From: an uncultured bacterium
GTDB lineage: Bacteria; Bacteroidota; Bacteroidia; Chitinophagales; CAIOSU01
DNA length: 19,175 nt
Assembly: GCA_903861055.1 (NCBI GenBank)
Contig: CAIOSU010000334.1
Span: forward strand, 1 to 19,175
Direction: 5' to 3'
Part shown: piece by piece, positions 13,689 through 19,175 of the stretch
Layout: each line of letters starts with the position of its first letter
Position numbering within the stretch: position 1 is the first letter of the stretch
Made by a program: the position numbers and the translations under genes
The notes under the pieces: generated by a model
The model's database searches: none
Told to the model about the DNA's origin: nothing
Seen by the model: only the letters and a program-made list of their open reading frames with translations

Positions 13689-16178
13689 TCACTCCTTCCC
13701 TACCGATATTAAGTTGGCGAACAACCGATAAGCCCCAGGCACACCGGCTGGCAACTCCCTAAAAAAGGACAAGCCCGTATATACAAACCAGCCATTGCCA
13801 TATTGGGCAACCAATAGGCTACCGTCGTTGGGCTTTTCGCCCGTATCGTTGCAACTTAGGATGGCCTTGTACTCGGCGGCCCATTCGCTCGGGAAATATA
13901 GGCCACGCTCTTGCACCCAATCGGCAAAGTCCTTTTCGGTTATTTTGTTGGGGCTATTCAATATCGGGTGTTTAGGGTCGAGGATGCGCACTTCGGCATC
14001 TTCTTCGGTTACACGTAATCGCGATAGGGTCAGTTTATACGGAGCAAAATCTTCGGTTACCAAGCGGTGGTTGGTGTTGTATTGCATTACCACCGTGCCG
14101 CCCGCTTTAGCATACTCAAGTATTATCGGCATCTGAAATTTCAGCTCATCAATGGTATTCAATGCCCGCACGCCCAATATCACCGCATCAAACTGTTTAA
14201 GGTTTTCCGGGGAAATGTCTTGGCCTTGCAATAGGGTTACTTGGTAGCCAATTTGGGTTAGGCTGCTCGGCACATCGTCGCCGGCACCGGCCAGGTAGCC
14301 AATTTTTTGGCCTTTCATTTTCAAATCCAGCCGCACCAATTTGGCCGTAGCCTTAGGGAACACCACCAAGCGCGGAATGTGCGAATAATCGATAACAATA
14401 GAACTATGGTTGAAAAAGCCTGCTGGGGTTTGCACCACCACTTCCAGCTCGCCATTGCTTTCGCCAGGGGGTGGCAGCACCTCAAACTCTACCATAGTCT
14501 CCGAGCCTTTGGCACCCAACATTACGGTTTGGGCCTCGGGCACCGAAGTCCAGCCCTTCGGCAATTTTAGCCTTACTTCACCCTCTACGTTATCGGTCCA
14601 GCCCTTTACTGATACTGTTACTTTCTTTGCCTTGTTATCGGCAAATACCAGCACTTGGTCTTTCAAATTGGCCGTAACGGGCGGCGTAATGGCAATATTG
14701 CGGTATATCTCACCTGCTGATGGCTCCGTGAATTTATAAAGCACCGGCACCATATACGTAAGCAGTTGCCCGGCCACTTCAATATGCAGCATTACCTGCA
14801 GCGGCGCTTCGGCCATGGGCTGGTTGCGTAGCGCCTGTTCATCAACCCTAAACATGCCCACCGTGCCATCGTTGCGCAAGTAGTGCGGTTGCGTGGTGGC
14901 CATATTTAGCGGCACGGCCACGGTATTACTAAAGGTATAGCCTTTGTTGGCAACAAGCGCATGGTTTAGCACCGTGTCTTTTGCCACAAACGGGAAACTC
15001 ACTTTGGTCAATTTAAGCGGCACGGCCGAGCGGTTGATGGCCTCTAGCTTTACGTTGAAAAACTGCCCTACCGTCAAAAACTCCTCTGGCGAAATAGCCT
15101 CCAGATACAAGCCCAAACACGATTTGATAACTGCATCAATCTCGGCCAGCTTCACATTGCGCCAATACTCCTTGGGCAATGCCTCAACCAGCTTGCGTGC
15201 CTCTAGCAACTGCGCCACCGATGCGGATGGGTTGGCTGGGTTGTAGCTGGCATATACGTCGCTCAGTAGCTTACCAATGGCCTTGCCGCCGGGCAACCTA
15301 TCCCAAGTAGTATTCACGCCCTCAAACATGCTGTGCTGGGCCATATCGCCTGCTACGTACTCTAAGTATTCCATTTCGTCACCACGCACCTCGGCTGTAC
15401 CGAAACCCTGGCTGGCATGCTTGCTGCGGCTTTGGGCGGCCAACTCAGTATACGAGCAGCCCAACAACGGATTGTAGGCACCTACGTTCAGTTTCAATTT
15501 GCCAGTGGTATCCATTTCTACGCCTTGGTTTTTGTAAAACCAAGTAGAAGTATTCCAATACAGGCGCTTGGGCTGCCATACGGTTACGTACTTAAGTTGC
15601 TCCGGGAAACGGCTAGCGTCGCCCGCAGCCTTAAAAGCCTCTTCGGCCAATATAGCCGAGGCCGAGTGGTGCCCGTGGGTATCGTAATTGTACTTGGCAG
15701 GCGGAAAGCGGGTAATCAGCACATCGGGCTTAAACTGGCGAATGGTGAATACCAAATCGGCCAATACTTGCTCCCTATCCCATATCCTAAAGGTTTCCTC
15801 TGGCGTTTTAGAAAAGCCGAAATCGTTGGCGCGGCTAAAAAACTGCATACCACCATCCACCTTCCTTGCCTCCAGCAACTCGTGGGTGCGGATGAGGCCC
15901 AGCAGCTCGCGTATCTCGGGGCCAATGAGGTTTTGCCCGCCATCGCCCCTAGTGAGCGAAATGTAGGCCGTGCGCATCAACTCTTGGTTGGCCAAATAGG
16001 TTATCAGCCGGGTATTCTCATCGTCGGGGTGGGCGGCGATATATAAGGCGCTACCCAATACGGTCAGCTTTTTCAACTGGTGCTGTATTTCGGCGGCATT
16101 GGGCTGTGGGGCTTTCTGTGCCATAGTTGGCGCAAAAAGGGAAACTATCAGTAAGGCTAAAAAGGTTAATCTTATCAT
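13689..16178 (-). CDS. Exported PIG-L/LmbE-family deacetylase with C-terminal extra domains
   Basis: A probable zinc-dependent N-deacetylase acting outside the cytoplasm, of the LmbE/PIG-L fold that removes acetyl groups from N-acetyl sugars or conjugates. The ATG at 16178 gives MIRLTFLALLIVSLFAPTMAQ, a signal peptide; the ATG at 16214 adds 12 residues and is less likely. Total length is 829. Catalytic and metal motifs are AHPDDE (His50, Asp53), TRGDGGQN (76-83) and THGHHSAS with His170/His171. A beta-sandwich region of the NEW3 type follows (about 515-595). A C-terminal Rossmann-like, amidotransferase-related domain (about 624-829) begins at KIGYLAGAGDD. This large architecture is known from Bacteroidota, with the natural substrate unassigned. 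Its neighbour downstream is the symporter cluster. Confidence 0.88.
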   Translation of the reverse strand: MIRLTFLALLIVSLFAPTMAQKAPQPNAAEIQHQLKKLTVLGSALYIAAHPDDENTRLITYLANQELMRTAYISLTRGDGGQNLIGPEIRELLGLIRTHELLEARKVDGGMQFFSRANDFGFSKTPEETFRIWDREQVLADLVFTIRQFKPDVLITRFPPAKYNYDTHGHHSASAILAEEAFKAAGDASRFPEQLKYVTVWQPKRLYWNTSTWFYKNQGVEMDTTGKLKLNVGAYNPLLGCSYTELAAQSRSKHASQGFGTAEVRGDEMEYLEYVAGDMAQHSMFEGVNTTWDRLPGGKAIGKLLSDVYASYNPANPSASVAQLLEARKLVEALPKEYWRNVKLAEIDAVIKSCLGLYLEAISPEEFLTVGQFFNVKLEAINRSAVPLKLTKVSFPFVAKDTVLNHALVANKGYTFSNTVAVPLNMATTQPHYLRNDGTVGMFRVDEQALRNQPMAEAPLQVMLHIEVAGQLLTYMVPVLYKFTEPSAGEIYRNIAITPPVTANLKDQVLVFADNKAKKVTVSVKGWTDNVEGEVRLKLPKGWTSVPEAQTVMLGAKGSETMVEFEVLPPPGESNGELEVVVQTPAGFFNHSSIVIDYSHIPRLVVFPKATAKLVRLDLKMKGQKIGYLAGAGDDVPSSLTQIGYQVTLLQGQDISPENLKQFDAVILGVRALNTIDELKFQMPIILEYAKAGGTVVMQYNTNHRLVTEDFAPYKLTLSRLRVTEEDAEVRILDPKHPILNSPNKITEKDFADWVQERGLYFPSEWAAEYKAILSCNDTGEKPNDGSLLVAQYGNGWFVYTGLSFFRELPAGVPGAYRLFANLISVGKE

Positions 16179-16315
16179 GGAGAGATTAAAAGCGAAATAA
16201 TTACTTAAAGGCATTAAAGCCCATGAAACTAAGGAAAAAGGAGCAGCGATGTTTAGCTTCCAAGTTGTTAATTAGGTATTCTTAACGAATTTAAAAAGCG
16301 CAATAATGTAGCCAA

Positions 16316-16356
16316 GCCATTTTCAAATTAGCACATCTTCAAATTAGCACATTTTC
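16316..16356. repeat. Tandem 16-bp repeat downstream of the EVE gene
   Basis: TTTCAAATTAGCACAT (16321-16336) is followed at once by CTTCAAATTAGCACAT (16337-16352), one mismatch apart, then a partial third unit that overlaps the EVE stop codon. The same element, without the 8-nt insertion, occurs after the PIG-L gene. Confidence 0.7.
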
Positions 16357-16759
16357 ATTCCCCCATTTTCACAATAAAGTCATACTCCGCCTTCGTAATC
16401 GGCATTACCGATAGGCGGCTTTGGCGGATGAGACCGATTTCGGAAAGGGCAGGCACTTGTTTCATATCGGCCAGCGTAACCATGTTCTTAAACTCGCTGT
16501 CGTAAGTAAGGTCAACCATTACCCAGCGCTCTTCGTCGCTGGTATGGTCATGGTAGGCTTCTTTGGCAACCTTTACGATGCCCATAATGGCCTTATCGGT
16601 GTTGCTGTGGTAAAACAGCACGGTATCGCCCTTTTTCATGCCCAGCAAGTTCAGGCGGGCAGCGTGGTTGCGCACCCCGTTCCAAAAAGTAGTTTTATCT
16701 TTTTTCATTTCCGGCCAACCATAGGTCTCCGGGTCCGATTTCACGAGCCAGTAATTCAT
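16355..16759 (-). CDS. EVE-domain protein
   Basis: A 134-residue stand-alone EVE domain (PUA-like fold, relatives include the human thymocyte nuclear protein THYN1). The family signature is clear: MNYWLVKSDPETYGWPEM, then FWNGVRNHAARLNLLGMKKG and VLFYHSNTDKAIMGIVKVA. EVE domains are thought to bind modified bases in nucleic acid; the exact target here is unknown. No partner nuclease or methylase gene is nearby. It lies after the rpsA terminator. Heptamer repeats stand directly before its ATG, and a weak -7-like box TATTTTAG occurs at 16800-16807. Confidence 0.92.
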   Translation of the reverse strand: MNYWLVKSDPETYGWPEMKKDKTTFWNGVRNHAARLNLLGMKKGDTVLFYHSNTDKAIMGIVKVAKEAYHDHTSDEERWVMVDLTYDSEFKNMVTLADMKQVPALSEIGLIRQSRLSVMPITKAEYDFIVKMGE

Positions 16760-16762
16760 GTC

Positions 16763-16797
16763 AGTATCAAGTATTGAGTATCAAGTATCAAGTACTT
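16763..16797. repeat. Five tandem heptamers (AGTATCA type) before the EVE start
   Basis: AGTATCA, AGTATTG, AGTATCA, AGTATCA and AGTACTT follow each other without gaps, ending 3 bp before the EVE start codon. They would make up nearly the whole 5' leader of that gene. Confidence 0.75.
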
Positions 16798-16869
16798 GGC
16801 TAAAATAGGGAATTGGGCGGGGAATAATAAGCGAAGGCTATACTTAGGGCTACATTAAATGCTAACCAC

Positions 16870-16900
16870 AAAAAAAGGGGGACACCTTGCGGTATCCCCC
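16870..16900 (-). terminator. Intrinsic terminator of rpsA
   Basis: On the minus strand: GGGGGATACC-GCAA-GGTGTCCCCC followed by seven T. The 10-bp stem has one G-U wobble and is capped by a GNRA tetraloop. It starts about 24 nt after the rpsA stop and separates rpsA from the EVE gene. Confidence 0.93.
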
Positions 16901-16924
16901 TTAGGGTATGTTAAGCAATTGAGC

Positions 16925-19024
16925 TTACGCTTCTGCTTCGCCTTCAGCTTCTTCAGCTTTTGGTGCTGCAGCTTTCGGTGCTTCTGCTTTGGCAGCAGCT
17001 TTAGCGGCTTTACCTTTAGCTGTTGCAGCTTCTGATTCCTCCATCTGAGATTTCAGTTGGCTCAATACGTCCAAGTCGCCTAGGGTGGTTTTTTCCACTT
17101 TAGCGTTGGCTGCTTTCACTGCTTTGTTGGTTTTATCCTTCTCTACAGTTTTAGCTTTCTCGCCAGCTTTCTTCTCTTCGTATTTGGCCTCTTCGTGCAA
17201 GCGGGCGTGAGAAAGGATGATACGCTTGTCTTTGCGATCAAACTCGATCACTTTGAACTCAATCGTTTCTTCCACTTCTACGTTTTTGCCGTCTTCTTTC
17301 TTCAGGTGTTTGTTAGGTGCGAAACCTTCCAAACCGTATGGCAACTGAACGATAGCGCCGGCGTCTTCTTTACGTACTACAGTACCTTCGTGTACTGAGC
17401 CTTCTGGGAAGATGCTCTCGAATGTATCCCATGGATCTTCTTCGATTTGCTTGTGGCCCAAAGTCAATTTGCGGTCTTCGGTATCAATGTTCAATACCAC
17501 TACCTCAAGTTGCTCACCGGCTTTGGTAAACTCTGCAGGGTGACCGAAACGCTTGGTCCAGCTCAAATCGCTGATGTGAACCATACCACCGATTCCGTCA
17601 GACAACTCTACAAACACACCATAAGGGGTAATGTTTTGTACTTTGCCCGTGTGGCGGCTGCCAACAGGGAACTGGTTGGCAATTTGGCCCCAAGGGTCTT
17701 CTTGCAAGCGTTTCAAGCTCAATGACATTTTGCGTTGGTCGCGGTCAAGGGTCATGATAACGGCCTCGTAAGTCTCGCCAGATTTGAAGTACTCTTTGCT
17801 GTTTACCGGTTGATTGCTCCAGCTAACTTCGCTAACGTGGATCAAACCTTCAACACCTGGAGTGATTTCCAAGAATGCGCCGTAGTCTTCGATGTTAACG
17901 ATTTTACCTTTAACGGTAGAACCTACTTCCAACTCGCCACTCAATACATCCCAAGGGTGCGACTGCAACTGTTTCAAGCCAAGGCTGATACGTTTTTTCT
18001 CGTCGTCGAAATCCAACACTACCACGTTCAACTTCTGGTTCAAAGCTAGAACCTCGGTTGGGTGGTTTATGCGGCCCCAAGAGATATCGGTGATGTACAA
18101 CAAGCCATCTACGCCGCCAAGGTCGATAAACGCGCCAAAGTCGGTGATGTTTTTGATAGTACCTTCCAATACTTGGCCTTTCTCCAACTTGCCGATGATT
18201 TCTTGGCGTTGAGCCTCCAAATCGCTTTCGATAAGTGCTTTGTGAGATACCACGGCGTTTTTGATGGCTTCGTTGATTTTCACAACTTTAAACTCCATCT
18301 TTTGGCCTACGTATTGGTCATAATCCAAAATAGGTTTCACGTCGATTTGCGAACCTGGCAAGAAAGTCTCCAAGCCATATACGTCCACAATCAATCCACC
18401 TTTGGTTTTGCTGGTCACGCGACCAGTAACCACGGTTTCGTTGGTGTAAGCGTCCACAATATTGTCCCAAGCCTTGATAAGCTTGGCATTTTTGCGAGAC
18501 AATACCAACTGGCCACGGTAATCTTCTTTTTCAACTACGTATACGTCGTACTCTTGGCCTACTTTCAGTTCTTCCACATCGCGGAATTCTGATAGCGATA
18601 CCAAGCCATCAGATTTGAAGCCGATGTTCAATACTACGTCGCTGCTAGTAATACCAACTACTTGGCCTTTTACTATTTCGTTTTCGCTAACGGCTTTCAA
18701 AGTACCATCGTACAAGTCTTCCAACTCTTGGCGGCGCTCTTCGGTATAATTAGCTAGGCTGCGTTTGCCTTGGTCCCAATCAAAGTCATCGTGCGGACCA
18801 CTAAGCTCTTCGTCCAATTCGTAAGTGGCTACTGGTGCAGCTACTACTTCTGGTGCGATGGCTGCAGCGGCTTGTGCGCCTGATGTAGCTGTTGGGGTTT
18901 CTTCAGTGCTTGTTTCAGCTACTGGTTCAGCGCTGGTTTCTTCAGCTACTGTTTCTGAGGTCGTTTCTTCCGCTTGCGGCTCCAACGCTGACTCGTTTTC
19001 TTGAGGAATGTTTTCTTCAGTCAA
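16925..19024 (-). CDS. rpsA: 30S ribosomal protein S1, TTG start
   Basis: Ribosomal protein S1 binds mRNA on the 30S subunit and helps initiate translation. The 699-residue protein has six S1 (OB-fold) domains at about 116-178, 197-262, 284-352, 370-438, 457-526 and 542-606; domains 3-5 are the most regular (e.g. GTIKNITDFGAFIDLGG) and domain 6 is divergent. It has an acidic N-terminal extension (1-80) and a Lys/Ala/Glu-rich tail (610-699), making it longer than the E. coli protein. The start must be non-ATG: the frame has a TAA at 19043-19045, no ATG between that and domain 1, and the first internal Met is residue 242. TTG at 19024 follows GAGGG by 8 nt. Promoter and terminator flank it, so it is monocistronic. 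Confidence 0.95.
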   Translation of the reverse strand: MTEENIPQENESALEPQAEETTSETVAEETSAEPVAETSTEETPTATSGAQAAAAIAPEVVAAPVATYELDEELSGPHDDFDWDQGKRSLANYTEERRQELEDLYDGTLKAVSENEIVKGQVVGITSSDVVLNIGFKSDGLVSLSEFRDVEELKVGQEYDVYVVEKEDYRGQLVLSRKNAKLIKAWDNIVDAYTNETVVTGRVTSKTKGGLIVDVYGLETFLPGSQIDVKPILDYDQYVGQKMEFKVVKINEAIKNAVVSHKALIESDLEAQRQEIIGKLEKGQVLEGTIKNITDFGAFIDLGGVDGLLYITDISWGRINHPTEVLALNQKLNVVVLDFDDEKKRISLGLKQLQSHPWDVLSGELEVGSTVKGKIVNIEDYGAFLEITPGVEGLIHVSEVSWSNQPVNSKEYFKSGETYEAVIMTLDRDQRKMSLSLKRLQEDPWGQIANQFPVGSRHTGKVQNITPYGVFVELSDGIGGMVHISDLSWTKRFGHPAEFTKAGEQLEVVVLNIDTEDRKLTLGHKQIEEDPWDTFESIFPEGSVHEGTVVRKEDAGAIVQLPYGLEGFAPNKHLKKEDGKNVEVEETIEFKVIEFDRKDKRIILSHARLHEEAKYEEKKAGEKAKTVEKDKTNKAVKAANAKVEKTTLGDLDVLSQLKSQMEESEAATAKGKAAKAAAKAEAPKAAAPKAEEAEGEAEA

Positions 19025-19032
19025 AATACTGA

Positions 19033-19037
19033 CCCTC
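19033..19037 (-). promoter_or_regulatory. SD-like GAGGG before the rpsA TTG start
   Basis: GAGGG with 8 nt to the TTG codon. Such a site is uncommon in Bacteroidota and supports the TTG start call. Confidence 0.5.
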
Positions 19038-19114
19038 GGTTTTTAAAAGGTTAAGAAATAAATTACAAACGCCGCATTTTCAAGGTTTTATCAACCCCTC
19101 CACATACGGGATTG

Positions 19115-19146
19115 CAAAGGTACGATTTTTTATACCAATTTGACAA
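19115..19146 (-). promoter_or_regulatory. Promoter of rpsA
   Basis: On the minus strand, TTG (19144-19146), a 21-nt spacer and TACCTTTG (19115-19122), an exact match to the TAnnTTTG -7 consensus and of the form common before Bacteroidota ribosomal genes. The predicted start near 19108 leaves an 80-85 nt leader with a short GGTT/AACC hairpin. Confidence 0.7.
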
Positions 19147-19175
19147 TGAGTTGGTTCTAAATATTGAAATTAGTG

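Noticed and set aside
15417..16046. 209-aa plus-strand ORF opposite the PIG-L gene
   Set aside because: It mirrors the catalytic domain coding region; sequence is low-quality protein with no known motif.
16179..16214. Longer start for the PIG-L protein
   Set aside because: It adds 12 residues before a standard signal peptide; less likely, though not excluded.
16316..16356. CRISPR-like repeats
   Set aside because: Only two adjacent 16-bp units without spacers; no cas gene.
16355..16759. Defence system around the EVE gene
   Set aside because: EVE domains can occur in restriction systems, but no nuclease, methylase or helicase gene is adjacent.
17447..18592. Plus-strand ORFs opposite rpsA
   Set aside because: They are antisense shadows of the S1 domains; no family, promoter or signal supports them.
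1..19175. tRNA, rRNA, insertion sequence or prophage
   Set aside because: No cloverleaf, rRNA-like stretch, transposase or phage protein was recognised on either strand.

Overview
The window reads as chromosomal DNA of a member of the phylum Bacteroidota. The evidence is a protein with a type IX secretion (Por) C-terminal sorting domain, several Bacteroidota-type promoter boxes (TAnnTTTG, best seen before rpsA, sucD and the acid phosphatase gene), A-rich rather than Shine-Dalgarno leaders before most start codons, and several short palindromic or tandem repeats between genes. I cannot place it to genus. I see no phage, transposase, CRISPR array, rRNA or tRNA. Most genes are recognisable housekeeping, envelope or transport genes, so this looks like ordinary core/accessory chromosome and not an island.

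Left part (1-6346, all minus strand). From right to left along transcription these are sucD (succinate-CoA ligase alpha), fabG (3-oxoacyl-ACP reductase), a 709-residue membrane protein with a von Willebrand A domain, and a secreted penicillin-acylase-family Ntn hydrolase that runs off the left edge. The sucD-fabG gap holds a perfect 18-bp A+T-rich inverted repeat. The 311-bp gap after fabG (4309-4619) holds no gene but contains several repeat-like hairpins.

Middle part (6594-8855, plus strand; then a small minus-strand ORF; then 9299-10459, plus strand). The plus-strand genes encode a PsbP/DcrB-like exported protein, a DCC-type CxxC protein with four membrane helices, an e(P4)-type acid phosphatase lipoprotein and a lineage-specific lipoprotein. 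The first three have a promoter-like -7 box 27-29 nt before the ATG, implying very short mRNA leaders. A plausible 63-aa minus-strand gene lies tail-to-tail with the phosphatase gene.

Right part (10461-19024, all minus strand). In transcription order these are rpsA (ribosomal protein S1, TTG start, strong promoter and a clear intrinsic terminator), an EVE-domain gene, a large PIG-L/LmbE-type deacetylase, a short membrane-peptide gene of 37 codons, a sodium:solute symporter, a YhbS-like acetyltransferase and a T9SS-sorted secreted protein. The 37-codon gene overlaps the symporter start (ATGA), and the symporter stop overlaps the acetyltransferase start (TAATG), so these three are probably translationally coupled.

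The best candidates for something undescribed are the 37-aa membrane peptide tied to the symporter, the non-ATG start and SD-like site of rpsA, and the matched repeats just downstream of the stops of the PIG-L and EVE genes.
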